A stretch of DNA of 64,000 bases from Pseudomonadota bacterium. GTDB taxonomy: Bacteria > Myxococcota_A > Polyangia > Haliangiales > Haliangiaceae. Below the pieces are notes generated by a model that worked only from the letters and a program-made list of their open reading frames with translations, did not search any database and had not been told where the DNA came from. Positions 39,339-49,249 of the stretch are shown here, in pieces (the stretch's first letter is position 1; each line of letters begins with the position of its first letter). Made by a program: the position numbers and the translations under genes. The stretch spans positions 1-64,000 of the forward strand of contig JAKSDA010000363.1 in NCBI GenBank assembly GCA_022360315.1, given 5' to 3'.

Positions 39339-39642
39339 GGTGCAAATTGCCTTTCCGTTGATGCTGTGGCGTTTGGGCACCGCGAGCGTCTCTGTGATCA
39401 GGGTCGCCCACTTTGCCCGGTTCTTTCGCGTCGTCAAGAGTGCCGGCGCCCGGGGTGGCGACGCTGTGGCCGCCGCTGGAACACCGTCGGGTGCAAACCA
39501 GACAGCCGCGGCACCCGAGTGATGCCCTGTCCGGTTGCACATCAGCGAAAACACGGCGCCAGGCCTGTTCTACTGCAACCCACCCGACCAGCAAGAGTGC
39601 GACGCCAAGTGCGGATTTGATACAAGCGAGCAGCATAGCCAT
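39310..39642 (-). CDS. Small Cys-rich membrane protein coupled to rnfA, possibly NqrM-like
   Basis: A 110-aa frame. Start ATGGCT at 39642 overlaps the rnfA stop, with GGGAG five bases upstream. One N-terminal membrane helix (ACIKSALGVALLLVGWVAV) is followed by GCRGCLVCTRRC, four closely spaced Cys. This layout recalls NqrM (DUF539), a one-helix Cys protein needed to load the iron centre between NqrD and NqrE, the homologues of RnfE and RnfA. The tail is low-complexity and overlaps the FNR start. The NqrM link is inference. Confidence 0.6.
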   Translation of the reverse strand: MAMLLACIKSALGVALLLVGWVAVEQAWRRVFADVQPDRASLGCRGCLVCTRRCSSGGHSVATPGAGTLDDAKEPGKVGDPDHRDARGAQTPQHQRKGNLHHASRGPGYE

Positions 39643-40223
39643 CATGCTCCCAATCCGGCAAAGCCCATGAAGCAGATCGACAGCAGGCCGGCGATCATCA
39701 GAGTGAGCGCGGTTCCCCGGATCACGTCGGGGAGTAATGCCAGTTCGAGTTTTTCGCGCAGCCCGGCCATCAGCACCAGGGCGAGAGTAAAGCCGGCCCC
39801 GGCGCCCACAGCGTAGACAAGGCATTGGGCAAAGCCATAGCCCTTATTGGTTTGAAACAAGGCCAACCCCAGAATGGCACAGTTGGTGGTAATTAGCGGC
39901 AAAAATATGCCGAGAGCGCGAAATAGAGTCGGGCTGAACTTCTTGATGAACATCTCGACCAGCTGGACTGTGGACGCGATGACCGCAATAAACGAGATCA
40001 GTCGCAAAAATGGTGCGTCGATGGCGATGAGCAGGCGGTTGATGCCAAACGCGCAGGTCGAGCTGACTAGCATGACGAAAGTGACCGCAAGGCCCATGCG
40101 CGTGGCTGTCTGCAGTTTGCCAGAAACCCCGAGGAACGGACAAATACCGAGGAAATACGCCAACACAAAGTTGTTGATAAGGGAAGCGCCGATAAAGATC
40201 GACCACAGCGGCTCGTCGCTCAT
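39642..40223 (-). CDS. rnfA: Rnf complex subunit A
   Basis: A 193-aa six-helix membrane protein of the RnfA/NqrE family. It opens LWSIFIGASLINNFVLAYFL, and its GICPFLGVSGK supplies a Cys that ligates iron at the RnfA/RnfE interface in the family; FGINRLLIAI and ITTNCAILG, with a second Cys, follow. It overlaps rnfE by 4 bp. Rnf couples ferredoxin:NAD oxidoreduction to Na+ or H+ movement. Confidence 0.95.
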   Translation of the reverse strand: MSDEPLWSIFIGASLINNFVLAYFLGICPFLGVSGKLQTATRMGLAVTFVMLVSSTCAFGINRLLIAIDAPFLRLISFIAVIASTVQLVEMFIKKFSPTLFRALGIFLPLITTNCAILGLALFQTNKGYGFAQCLVYAVGAGAGFTLALVLMAGLREKLELALLPDVIRGTALTLMIAGLLSICFMGFAGLGA

Positions 40224-40903
40224 GCGAATTTCTCCTCTCCTAGCTCCGCATCGGAATCAGATCGCTGCAACTGGGCACGGACCTTGCGCTGGCCGAGCTT
40301 GTTGAACAAAAGCAGCCACCCGGCCAGAGTAAAGAAGCCACCGCTGGGCAAGATCATTACCACCCAGGGCTGGAACTCGTCGTGAAACAGATTCGCGCCC
40401 AACAGGGTTCCATTGCCCAATATCTCGCGTACACTGCCCAGACAGAATAGAGCAAAAGCAAAGCCGATGCTCATTCCCAGACCATCCAAGATCGACCGAA
40501 ACACAGTGTTTTTCGACGCAAACGCCTCGGCACGGCCGAGGATCAGACAGTTGACCACGATGAGCGAGATGAACGCGCCCAGGGCCTTGTGCAAGTCGAT
40601 ACTGATGGCAGCAATAAGATAATCGACCACGGTCACAAACGTCGCAATGATCAAAATAAACGTGACAATACGAACCTGTTTGGTAATAAAACGGCGCAGA
40701 AGCGATACCACAGTATTCGACATGACCAGGACGAAGAGTGTGGCCAGCCCCATGGCGATGGCGTTCATGGCCGAGTTGGTCACGGCCAACACAGGACACA
40801 TGCCGAGAACTTGTACGAAGACGGGATTCTCTTTCCACAATCCCCGGATGAAGTCATCGGTGCTCTGCTCCCCGGCGCCGCGGTTGTCGGCATCACTTGC
40901 CAT
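40220..40903 (-). CDS. rnfE: Rnf complex subunit E
   Basis: A 227-aa membrane protein of the RnfE/NqrD family: FIRGLWKENPVFVQVLGMCP, ALGAFISLIVVNCLILGRAE and SIGFAFALFCLGSVREILG are family signatures. The two conserved Cys (GMCP, NCLILG) pair with those of RnfA to hold an iron centre in the membrane. The C-terminus is charged. It lies 61 bp after rnfG and overlaps rnfA. Confidence 0.95.
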   Translation of the reverse strand: MASDADNRGAGEQSTDDFIRGLWKENPVFVQVLGMCPVLAVTNSAMNAIAMGLATLFVLVMSNTVVSLLRRFITKQVRIVTFILIIATFVTVVDYLIAAISIDLHKALGAFISLIVVNCLILGRAEAFASKNTVFRSILDGLGMSIGFAFALFCLGSVREILGNGTLLGANLFHDEFQPWVVMILPSGGFFTLAGWLLLFNKLGQRKVRAQLQRSDSDAELGEEKFA

Positions 40904-40964
40904 GGCCTGTCCCGTACCTTTCTCGCAGCTTGTTTTGCGTCTTCACTTGCACTTTTTCGAACTT

Positions 40965-41726
40965 TCATTGCGCGGCGTCGTTATGGGATGCCCTCGGTAG
41001 TCGAAAATCTGCGCGACGTCCGACTACGCGCGGTATCCAGAAGATCGAGCTCCGGCGCAAAATATCGGCGATGGCGTGGGACGAGATGGTCGCTCCGGTG
41101 ATAGCATCGACTTGCCACGGGGAGACTTTTTCGCCGCGCTTGACCGCTTCGATGGGATGGGCAATGGCGCCGTCGTTATCCAGCGAAACGTCGAGTCGCT
41201 CGAAATTGGCCAAAAAAGTGGCATCCTTTTCGATCTTGTCTCCCAGCCCTGGAGTCTCGCGGCTCTCGAGCACTCGCATGCCGATAATTGCCCGATCGTC
41301 GAACGAGTAGCCGTAAAGGATCCGGATGAGGTCCTGATAGCCCATTCCCTCGGCTTCGATGGCCAGGCCCACCAACTGGCCTTGCTCGTCGTAACCGGCG
41401 TAGACCAGGCGATTACCGCTTGCTGCTCCATCGGCCTTATGGCCGGAGTTTCGGCGAGAACCACGATCGAGCTGGGCAAAACGACCGTCGGCGTCCATGG
41501 CGAACGAGACACTCGATCGCGCCGCGGGAAGGACGCGAAAAACAGCCCGCTCGAGAGCTTCGGCTTTGTTGGCCTCTATGACGGGCAGGGTGACGCGATA
41601 AACCGTCGCGATCAGCAAACCGCATAAAAGGCCGATGCCGACCAGAGCGCGGTACATGAGCCATGGGCTAGCTGCGGTCACCACGGGGCCGGCCAGAGCG
41701 CCGTTATCTCGTGATTGGCTGCTCAT
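40965..41726 (-). CDS. rnfG: Rnf complex subunit G (covalent flavoprotein)
   Basis: A 253-aa protein with one membrane helix (about 27-48). The FMN-binding domain carries the flavinylation motif ITGATIS (Thr213), to which ApbE would attach FMN; no apbE is in the window. Family motifs EGMGYQDLIRILYGYSFD and ESRETPGLGDKI are present. It overlaps rnfD by 4 bp. The last 30 residues are basic. Confidence 0.93.
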   Translation of the reverse strand: MSSQSRDNGALAGPVVTAASPWLMYRALVGIGLLCGLLIATVYRVTLPVIEANKAEALERAVFRVLPAARSSVSFAMDADGRFAQLDRGSRRNSGHKADGAASGNRLVYAGYDEQGQLVGLAIEAEGMGYQDLIRILYGYSFDDRAIIGMRVLESRETPGLGDKIEKDATFLANFERLDVSLDNDGAIAHPIEAVKRGEKVSPWQVDAITGATISSHAIADILRRSSIFWIPRVVGRRADFRLPRASHNDAAQ

Positions 41727-42772
41727 GTCGCCTCCTTACCGCGATCTGCTTTCGGCGCCGACTCTGGTCTGGTGCCGTAGACCCGCGGTCTGAGCATTGC
41801 GTCGATGTGCGGAGACAGCGCGTTACCCAGCAAGATGGCGTACATGACGCCCTCGGGCATGCTGCCCCACAGGCGAATGACAACGATCAAGGCGCCGATT
41901 GCAGCGCCGTATATGACGCAGCCCAGTCCGGTCATGGGCGAGCCGACCATATCGGTGGCCATGAAAACCGCGCCCAGCATCAGGCCACCCGAGAACAACA
42001 TGAAGACCGGCGAGGGGTAAGTCTGAGAATCGATCAGCCAGAACACGCCGCTGAACGCGATCACAGTGGCAAAGATGGCGGCCGGGATACGCCAGTTCAT
42101 CATTTTGCGGGCCACTAACCAGGCGCCGCCGATGAGGATGAGCACCGCGCAGGTCTCGCCAGTGGAACCGCTGGTGTAGCCCATGACAAGGTCACCGGCC
42201 CGGGCGAGTTCTTCATCGAATTTCCACGCCGACAGCGGTGTCGCGCCCGATACCACATCGGCGATGGGCTGCGGACGGCTCAGCGGTGGGGTCAACGACG
42301 ACGAGACAATGGTGGTGAAGCGATCGGGTCGAAAGGCATCGACCCACGTGGTCATGGGGACGGGAAAGGTCGCCTGCAGTATGGCACGGCCGACCAGCGC
42401 CGGATTGAAGACGTTGTAACCCAGCCCGCCAAAGAGATACTTGCCGACCGCAATCGCTATAAAACCGCCCGCCGCGACCATCCACAGCGGCAAACCGGGC
42501 GGCAGGGTCAAACCGTACAACAACCCGGTAATTACCGCCGACCAGTCGCCAACAGTGGTATCTTTGCTGGCTGTCCGGCACAATAGATGTTCGGTGGCCA
42601 CGCACGAAGCCAGTGCAGTCGCCAGGGTGGCGAGGGCGGTGAATCCAAATGCGTAAACCGCAAAAACCGACACCGGAATTAGCGCCAGAACCACATTAAA
42701 CATGATCGAGACAACACTGTTGCCGCTCACGATATGCGGTGACGTGCGAATCTCGAGAACAGCTCGGGTCAT
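41723..42772 (-). CDS. rnfD: Rnf complex subunit D (covalent flavoprotein)
   Basis: A 349-aa multispanning membrane protein of the RnfD/NqrB family. Signatures are SPHIVSGNSVVSIMFNVV, YLFGGLGYNVFNPALVGRA and the flavinylation motif SGATPLS (Thr178). ATDMVGSPMTGLGCVIYG and SMPEGVMYAILLGNALSPHI complete the family pattern. It overlaps both rnfC and rnfG by 4 bp. Confidence 0.95.
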   Translation of the reverse strand: MTRAVLEIRTSPHIVSGNSVVSIMFNVVLALIPVSVFAVYAFGFTALATLATALASCVATEHLLCRTASKDTTVGDWSAVITGLLYGLTLPPGLPLWMVAAGGFIAIAVGKYLFGGLGYNVFNPALVGRAILQATFPVPMTTWVDAFRPDRFTTIVSSSLTPPLSRPQPIADVVSGATPLSAWKFDEELARAGDLVMGYTSGSTGETCAVLILIGGAWLVARKMMNWRIPAAIFATVIAFSGVFWLIDSQTYPSPVFMLFSGGLMLGAVFMATDMVGSPMTGLGCVIYGAAIGALIVVIRLWGSMPEGVMYAILLGNALSPHIDAMLRPRVYGTRPESAPKADRGKEAT

Positions 42773-44109
42773 CTGGCCGCCCTCGCTTTACGTACGGCAG
42801 CCTTGGCCACCCGAAATTGCTGTACCAGCGGAATATGTGATGGGCAGACAAATGAGCACGAACCGCACTCGAAGCAGTCCATTAGATTAAACTCGGCTGC
42901 CATACGGTCGTATTCGTGATTCTTGGCCAGGAGGCCGAGCTGAGACGGATTGAGGTAAAGCGGGCACGCGTCCACGCAATAGGCGCAGCGAATACAGGGA
43001 TACTCTTTTTGTCTGCTGGTTTTTCGCGTCTCCTCGGTGGTAAACGCGACCACGCCCGAGGTGCCCTTGACGATGGCAATGTCGAGGCTCGAGGCCGCAG
43101 GACCCATCATGGGCCCGCCCATGAAGACTCGACCGAGCGCGTCGGACACCCCCACCGTATCCAGAATAAAGCGCAACGGAGTGCCGATCGGAATGCGATA
43201 ATTGCCCTTATCCCCGATCGCAGGGCCGGAAATCGTGATAACTCGTTCCTGGATGCCACGGCCGTGGGGGAGCAGGCGACCGATCTCTGCGGTAGTGGCC
43301 ACGTTGATGCACATGGCGTGGACGTCGACGGGCAGGCCGCGCGACGGCACCTCGCGGCCCAAGAGGGCCGTGATGAGCATTTTTTCTGCGCCCTGGGGGT
43401 ATTTGACCTGGACTACCTCGACCCTGACCGGAATGTCGTCGGGCACGATCGCGCGCAATCCGTCGGCGGCATCGGCCTTGTTGGCCTCGACGCCGATGAT
43501 GACCTGTTCGGCCCTGGTAGCCCTGAGAATATAGCGAATGCCCTGGAAAATGTCCTCTCGTTGTTCGAGCATCACCCGGTGATCGGTAGTGAGGTAAGGC
43601 TCGCACTCGACGCCGTTGACGATTACCGTGTCTATGTGTTTGCCTTCTGGCACCCTCAGTTTGATATGGGTGGGAAACGCGGCGCCGCCCAGGCCGACCA
43701 CTCCGGCTTCTTGAATCGCAGCCAGGATCTCGTCTGGACTGGCGCTATCGACGTCGCAGGGCGAGCCTTCGGCGACCTCCTGGGTTGAAGCCGGAAATGG
43801 CTCGATATATACGCCGGGAACCATTTTGCCCTGAATGGACGGCGTGAGCCCGATCTTCTTGATGAGTCCGGATACCGGGGCGTGCATGGCTACCGACATG
43901 GTACCGTCAGGACGGCCGATGCGCTGGCCGCGGATCACTTCCTCGCCCTCTGCGACCACCGGCAAGGCTGGCTTGCCCAGGTGCTGGCTGAGTGGAACTA
44001 CCAGGACGGGCGCGAATGGGAACTGCCGTATCGGCAGCCCGCAGGTCGCGTCCTTCGACTCCGGCGGATGAACACCGTGCGAGAAGGTTTTTGTGCCGAA
44101 CCAACTCAT
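42769..44109 (-). CDS. rnfC: Rnf complex subunit C
   Basis: A 446-aa protein starting MSWFGTKTFSHGVHPPESK, the typical RnfC opening. It has the NADH/FMN-binding Rossmann-like part (GLGGAAFPTHIKL, VNGVECEPYLTTDHRVML) and two 4Fe-4S motifs near the end, CIRCAYCVDACP and CFECGSCSFVCP. RnfC is the peripheral NADH-side subunit. It lacks the long C-terminal Ala-rich repeat of enterobacterial RnfC. It starts 84 bp after nifJ and overlaps rnfD. Confidence 0.95.
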   Translation of the reverse strand: MSWFGTKTFSHGVHPPESKDATCGLPIRQFPFAPVLVVPLSQHLGKPALPVVAEGEEVIRGQRIGRPDGTMSVAMHAPVSGLIKKIGLTPSIQGKMVPGVYIEPFPASTQEVAEGSPCDVDSASPDEILAAIQEAGVVGLGGAAFPTHIKLRVPEGKHIDTVIVNGVECEPYLTTDHRVMLEQREDIFQGIRYILRATRAEQVIIGVEANKADAADGLRAIVPDDIPVRVEVVQVKYPQGAEKMLITALLGREVPSRGLPVDVHAMCINVATTAEIGRLLPHGRGIQERVITISGPAIGDKGNYRIPIGTPLRFILDTVGVSDALGRVFMGGPMMGPAASSLDIAIVKGTSGVVAFTTEETRKTSRQKEYPCIRCAYCVDACPLYLNPSQLGLLAKNHEYDRMAAEFNLMDCFECGSCSFVCPSHIPLVQQFRVAKAAVRKARAAR

Positions 44110-44193
44110 TTTTGTTGATCACTGTCTCGGTTGCTATCTCGTCTTCTGTTTCGATCGCTTTATCGACCGACTTCAATCGCGATCGGCGAGCCG

Positions 44194-47100
44194 TCAGTTA
44201 AATGACTGGGCCCGCTGGATCAGCTTGTCGATGCCTTTCTCGCCGCGATCCCTGGGCAGTCCGGGATGAATGACCCCGGCTGTACAACGCTCGGCCGCCA
44301 CGACCAGATCTTTATACGGGCCGGCCAGCGGATCTTTGATAAATGCCTTTTTATCGGCATTATACTCGAAGATTTTGGGATTTATCTTGATGCATTCATC
44401 GCATGCGGTGCACTCTTCGGTGTCGAGCCAGGGCGCCATGTAGTCGCCGGATGGCGACCCGTTGCCGCCGCTATCAGCAGTGGTGCCCGCCCCCCCGGAG
44501 CCGGACCCCAGTGCGCCCACGTCGAGCAGTGCCGATGCCGCTGACGACACGCTCTGGCCATTGTCGCCCACCAGTTGCATGAGCCCGGCTGCGAGGCGAC
44601 CGACGACCTCCTGGCGTACCCTGTCCTCGACGTTCTCGGTGGCCGACTCGGCCTCGCCTACTCGGGCCAGCGCCCGCAGCATGATCCAAAAATCTCGGCG
44701 CTCTTCGGTCGACGCGACCATTGAACTATCGATCAGGAGACGGCCGAGATGCTGCTTGCGGTCGACGACCCATACGTACGGGAACTTGCCCTCTCGTTCG
44801 TCGGGGTCGAGTTCGATAAACTCGGCCAGGTGGATCATGTTCTCGTTCCAGGTATCTGGTGGCGCTTTGCGGAAATGTTTGCGAAACCGCGATTCGGTGA
44901 TGGCAAAGTCGGCAAAGGTCATCGGCACGTCCATGGTCTTTTCGCGCCGACCTTCGCGGTAGGTGAGAGTGTAGCTCGGCCAGTCCGTATCAATAGACGG
45001 GTTACTGTCGAGATCAAAACATTCCTCGGGGGTCTTGCCCTGGTCCGGATTGTAGCGGAACAGGGGGTAGGCTCGCGATTCGACCGCCAGCTTGGCCTGC
45101 TCCGCGCCCATGTCGTCGCCGATGCCGTGCTCGGGCTGGCATGAGGTGTACAGGTTAAAGAGAGCGGGACGGCGTGCATTCAATCCCTCGATAAAGCCCT
45201 CGATCATATGATTGGCGTGTGCGATGGTGCTTTGCAGGACATAGGTTGTGCGATGGGCCATGGCGATGAGACCGATCTCTTTGCGGATCTCTTTCTTGCC
45301 CTGAATTGCCTTGCCGAACTGAGCCATATCGGAAATCTGCCCGAAGAACCCCGAGGTACAGGCCTGCCCCCCCGTATTCGAGTACACCTGCGTATCCAGA
45401 ACAAGCACCTTGATCGGTTTGCTGGTCATCATGAGGCGGGATAAATTCTGAAAGCCTATATCGTACATGGCGCCGTCGCCGCCGACCGCGACGACCGGCG
45501 GGCACAGTGCCCACTCCTCGTCGCTGAATGTTTCCCAGTCAAAATAGGAGAAAAATTCGTCGTGGACTGCTGGATTGTAGTCACCGGCAAGCTCGAGTTC
45601 GGCCATGCGAATGGCCTTGAAACCCTCGGCCATCTTGGCCATATGGCCCTCGAACACACCGAGGGCGATGGACGCAGTATCCTGAAACAGGTGATTAGTC
45701 CACGGAAAGGGGTACGGGTTAAACGGATAGGTACTGCCCCATACCGAGGTGCAGCCAGTGGCGTTGATCATGCCCATGCTGGTGCGACCGCGGCCAGTGG
45801 TACCCTCCTGATAGCGCCATTTCAAATCGCGCAAACGGGCCAGCAAGCCGGATACGTGATTGAGCCATGTCTTGTCGATTGGATTGCCACCGCTATGCTG
45901 TTCCATACGCTCGGCGATGGTCGCCAGGGTCAGGTCCTTGCCCCGATACTCGCTGACGATGTTGGCGATGGTCGCGGGATCGCCGACATTGATCTCTCCG
46001 ACCAGCTTGAGCTGGATGTGCTTCTCGAGCCGCTCGATGAGCTCCTCCACGTATGCGACATGTCTGGCCACACGGGGCTGCATCAAGGCCTCGACCGTGG
46101 CCACGAAGAGGCGCATCACGGTTTTTTCCGAACAGCCCAGACAGGCTCCATCACCGCTTGACACGGCCAGGTAGTTGCGCTTGTCGAGAAGGATGGTTTC
46201 CAGCGCGCCAATTCCGGCCTCGAGATCGCTCACACGGATATATTTCTGCGGGGTAGTCGGCAAATCGAGCCAGAAGTCCCAGTGTTTGCGCAGCTTGTCG
46301 ATGGACTCTGAAGTCTGCGGAATCGGGCGCAGGGCGTCGTCGTCGCATACTTCGACGCACTCCATGCAGCCCTTGCAGGTATATGGATTGACCGTGATGC
46401 TAAGCAACCCGCCGCTGCCCTTGGCTTTTTTCTCGGGCACCGTGTAATAGGGCCGGCTGAGGGCAAACTGAAAGCCGGAGAGCTCGTCTTTGAAGCGATC
46501 AAACTCTTTTTTCACCGCCTCTTTGTCGCTGTCTTCACTTTCTGCAATGGTCGCAGCGATGGCCTCATCGAGGAGATCCTCGACCGGATCGCTGGGGTCG
46601 GCACCGTCGAAGAGAGCGCGCAGGTGGCGCTCGAGTACGCGTACTGCTCTGGGCAGATGCTTGATGCCGAGGCCGCCGTGCTTGCGCACCCGCCGGACCA
46701 CTGTGTCGAGTACTTCGGAGATTTCATTGACCAACCCGGGAATGGCAGTATCAGGGCAGACCGTATAGCAGTCGCCACACGCGGTGCAGTTTTCGGGGAT
46801 CCACTCGGGGTGGTGGAAACGGATGCCGGTCATGTCACGGAACAGAGCGCTGGTCGCCGGCATCACGCCCAGCCCGATAAACGGATCGGTAATCTGATCG
46901 CTGCCTGCGCCGCGGGCGTAGAAACTGCCGGTCTGCTCCCAAAATCGGTGGATATCCGTGGCCGGCGCCGCGCTCCGGGGCAGCGACTTGACCATGACCG
47001 GAATGACCGGCTCACTGTGCGCGGGTTTGCCATTGGATTTGGTAATTCCGCCGGCAGGTATTTCCTTGACCTCGTCGAAACCGCGCTTGATCACGCGCAT

Positions 47101-49158
47101 ATTGTCCTCGACGACCCGTGCGCCCTTGGCGCCAAACTTGTGCTGGATCTGGCTGCGGATCGCCGCCAGCAGGGTTTCCTCGCTCAGGCCCGCTTTGATC
47201 ATGACCGGCGACGTGGCAAAAAAGGCACCCTGAAAGGCGATACCCTGCATGCGCAGTTGCAGATCGGGGTCACTGGCCTCGTCGCGAGCGATCTGAAACG
47301 CGTCGAGGGCAAAAACCTTGATACTCCTGTCGATGATGATGTTCTGGTAGGTGGCCGGAATACTCTGCCAGACCTGTTCGGGCGAGGGTTGCTCGCTCTG
47401 GATGACAAATACGCCGCCGTTCTTCAGACCGGCCAGAGCGTTTGTGTGTTGAAAGACATTGGGGTCCGGCGACAAAACCACATCGACGTAGAAGTATTCG
47501 CAGTTGACCCGGATCGGGTCGGGTGCGGCCGACAGATAATAGGTCGTCGGCTGACCCTTCTTTTCCGATCCGTATTTGGGATTGGCTTTGATATGGTAAC
47601 CGAGGAGATCAAAGAGAGTCATGGCGAGGTTTTTGCCAGTAGTGATGGCACCCCAGCCGCCGACCGAGTGAAATCGCACTGTGATGCTGTTCTCGGGCAT
47701 GAGATTGGGATTCTCGGAGCCGTGGATGGCGAGGTTGCGGACGGTCGGATAGTATTTCTCGATAGCCTCCTGGTGTAGCTGCTGCTTGGGGGAAGCGGCC
47801 TGATCGCGGATGAAGTCGATGGACAGGTAGAAGAACGTCTTCCGCTCGCCATCGGGTAGCATATTTTCGATCGCAGCAATCACGCCTTCGGGCTGCAAGT
47901 CGCGGCTACCCATACCAAACGAGCCCGAATAGAGCGGCGGCAAGTCGGTCAGTTTGTGGTAGCTGTCGAGGGCAGGATAGGGCGCGGCGTTTTTGTTCCG
48001 GCCATTTTCGACGCATTTGGCGAGCGTGGCCCGGATTTCGCGCATCAGCGGCAGATCCACTGCGAGCGGCTGATCGAGGCGTTCGAGTACGGCCACACCT
48101 TTTTTGCCCTTGAGCAGCTGGCTTATCAGATCGGCCGGGAAGGGACGAAACATCACGAGATCGACCACGCCGACTTTGATCTTACGAGTTTGGCGCAAGT
48201 AGTCGGCGACCGCTTCGGCGGAAGGGATGACACTGCCCTGTCCGACAATCAGATAGTCCGCGTCGTCGACGCGATAGGACAATGCCCGGCCGTAACGGCG
48301 GCCAGTGAGCTGATAGAATTCTTCGAACGCCTGGTCGGTCAGCGCTTCGATGTGATCGAAGAAAAACGGCCGCTGGGCCGCCACGCTTTGCATATAGGCG
48401 TCCTGGTTCTGGACCAAACCGGACATGACCGGGTTGTCGACGTCCCACAAGAGCGGAATGCGCCGCCGGGTTGCGCCGTAGATGATCTTCTGTGCAGGTG
48501 TCGGCGTGGCGATGACGTCGTCCGGGCGTCCCAGATATTCGGCGATGAGCTCGCGTTCGGGCACTTTCAGCGACTCGATGAGATGAGTAGTCAGAAAACC
48601 GTCTTGAGCGATGGCGCCCGGGGTGAGCGAGAGCTCGGCGATGCGGTGGGCAATGATATTGAGGTCGGCGGCGTGCTGAGTGTTCTTGGCAAAAAGCTGA
48701 AAGAATCCGGTATCGTCGATGCAGTGGTAATCATCGTGGCCAGCGTGCACATTCAGGTTGGCCTTGGTCATGGCTCGGGCGCCGATGTTGAGCACGTAGG
48801 TCAGACGCTTGCCGACCGCGGCATAAAGAGATTCGTGCATGTACGCGATCCCCTGGCCGGATGAGAAATTTGCCGCGCGCAGGCCGGTCATGGACAGGCC
48901 GGCAGTGACCGCAGCGGCGGCATGCTCGCCTTCGGGCTCGATGAAGATGAGCGGACGCTGGGAAACATTGAGATGACCACTCGCCGCGTTCTCAGCCCAG
49001 TACTCGCCCATCTGAGTCGATGGCGTGATCGGATAGGCACCAGCGCCGTCGCTCGATTCCCGCTCGCACATGATCACAGCAGTATTGCCGTCCATGGCAG
49101 CCCGGATCCCGGGATACTTGACCTGCTCTTGATCTTTGTTGCTGCGAAATATCTTCAT
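44194..49158 (-). CDS. nifJ: Pyruvate:ferredoxin (flavodoxin) oxidoreductase, extended form
   Basis: A 1654-aa protein, longer than the usual 1170-1200 aa. ATG 49158 has AGAGAGAAG upstream and gives MKIFRSNKD then KYPGIRAAMDGN. The N-terminal pyrimidine-binding and transketolase-like domains contain GAYPITPSTQMGEYW. Two 4Fe-4S motifs are CTACGDCYTVCP (near 791) and CKGCMECVEVC (near 927); the TPP domain has GDGAMYDIGF (near 1223) and DTQVYSNTGGQ. A Gly/Ser linker leads to an extra C-terminal ferredoxin-like domain (CTACDEC near 1581). Long inserts lie between the two clusters and before the TPP domain. It reduces ferredoxin with pyruvate for Rnf and FNR. Confidence 0.93.
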   Translation of the reverse strand: MKIFRSNKDQEQVKYPGIRAAMDGNTAVIMCERESSDGAGAYPITPSTQMGEYWAENAASGHLNVSQRPLIFIEPEGEHAAAAVTAGLSMTGLRAANFSSGQGIAYMHESLYAAVGKRLTYVLNIGARAMTKANLNVHAGHDDYHCIDDTGFFQLFAKNTQHAADLNIIAHRIAELSLTPGAIAQDGFLTTHLIESLKVPERELIAEYLGRPDDVIATPTPAQKIIYGATRRRIPLLWDVDNPVMSGLVQNQDAYMQSVAAQRPFFFDHIEALTDQAFEEFYQLTGRRYGRALSYRVDDADYLIVGQGSVIPSAEAVADYLRQTRKIKVGVVDLVMFRPFPADLISQLLKGKKGVAVLERLDQPLAVDLPLMREIRATLAKCVENGRNKNAAPYPALDSYHKLTDLPPLYSGSFGMGSRDLQPEGVIAAIENMLPDGERKTFFYLSIDFIRDQAASPKQQLHQEAIEKYYPTVRNLAIHGSENPNLMPENSITVRFHSVGGWGAITTGKNLAMTLFDLLGYHIKANPKYGSEKKGQPTTYYLSAAPDPIRVNCEYFYVDVVLSPDPNVFQHTNALAGLKNGGVFVIQSEQPSPEQVWQSIPATYQNIIIDRSIKVFALDAFQIARDEASDPDLQLRMQGIAFQGAFFATSPVMIKAGLSEETLLAAIRSQIQHKFGAKGARVVEDNMRVIKRGFDEVKEIPAGGITKSNGKPAHSEPVIPVMVKSLPRSAAPATDIHRFWEQTGSFYARGAGSDQITDPFIGLGVMPATSALFRDMTGIRFHHPEWIPENCTACGDCYTVCPDTAIPGLVNEISEVLDTVVRRVRKHGGLGIKHLPRAVRVLERHLRALFDGADPSDPVEDLLDEAIAATIAESEDSDKEAVKKEFDRFKDELSGFQFALSRPYYTVPEKKAKGSGGLLSITVNPYTCKGCMECVEVCDDDALRPIPQTSESIDKLRKHWDFWLDLPTTPQKYIRVSDLEAGIGALETILLDKRNYLAVSSGDGACLGCSEKTVMRLFVATVEALMQPRVARHVAYVEELIERLEKHIQLKLVGEINVGDPATIANIVSEYRGKDLTLATIAERMEQHSGGNPIDKTWLNHVSGLLARLRDLKWRYQEGTTGRGRTSMGMINATGCTSVWGSTYPFNPYPFPWTNHLFQDTASIALGVFEGHMAKMAEGFKAIRMAELELAGDYNPAVHDEFFSYFDWETFSDEEWALCPPVVAVGGDGAMYDIGFQNLSRLMMTSKPIKVLVLDTQVYSNTGGQACTSGFFGQISDMAQFGKAIQGKKEIRKEIGLIAMAHRTTYVLQSTIAHANHMIEGFIEGLNARRPALFNLYTSCQPEHGIGDDMGAEQAKLAVESRAYPLFRYNPDQGKTPEECFDLDSNPSIDTDWPSYTLTYREGRREKTMDVPMTFADFAITESRFRKHFRKAPPDTWNENMIHLAEFIELDPDEREGKFPYVWVVDRKQHLGRLLIDSSMVASTEERRDFWIMLRALARVGEAESATENVEDRVRQEVVGRLAAGLMQLVGDNGQSVSSAASALLDVGALGSGSGGAGTTADSGGNGSPSGDYMAPWLDTEECTACDECIKINPKIFEYNADKKAFIKDPLAGPYKDLVVAAERCTAGVIHPGLPRDRGEKGIDKLIQRAQSFN

Positions 49159-49249
49159 ATCGCTTCTCTCTTTCGAGGACAATGGACGTCGGTCTTGCGC
49201 ACAGCCCACACTCAACCTGGTACGGCCACAGGTAGCGCCGGACTGTCGG

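Noticed and set aside
42916..43788. 290-aa plus-strand frame inside rnfC
   Set aside because: Antisense shadow; RnfC is clearly conserved on the other strand.
46624..47778. 384-aa plus-strand frame inside nifJ
   Set aside because: Antisense to a well-conserved coding region; composition is that of a shadow frame.
47956..48864. 302-aa plus-strand frame inside nifJ
   Set aside because: Antisense shadow of conserved NifJ sequence.
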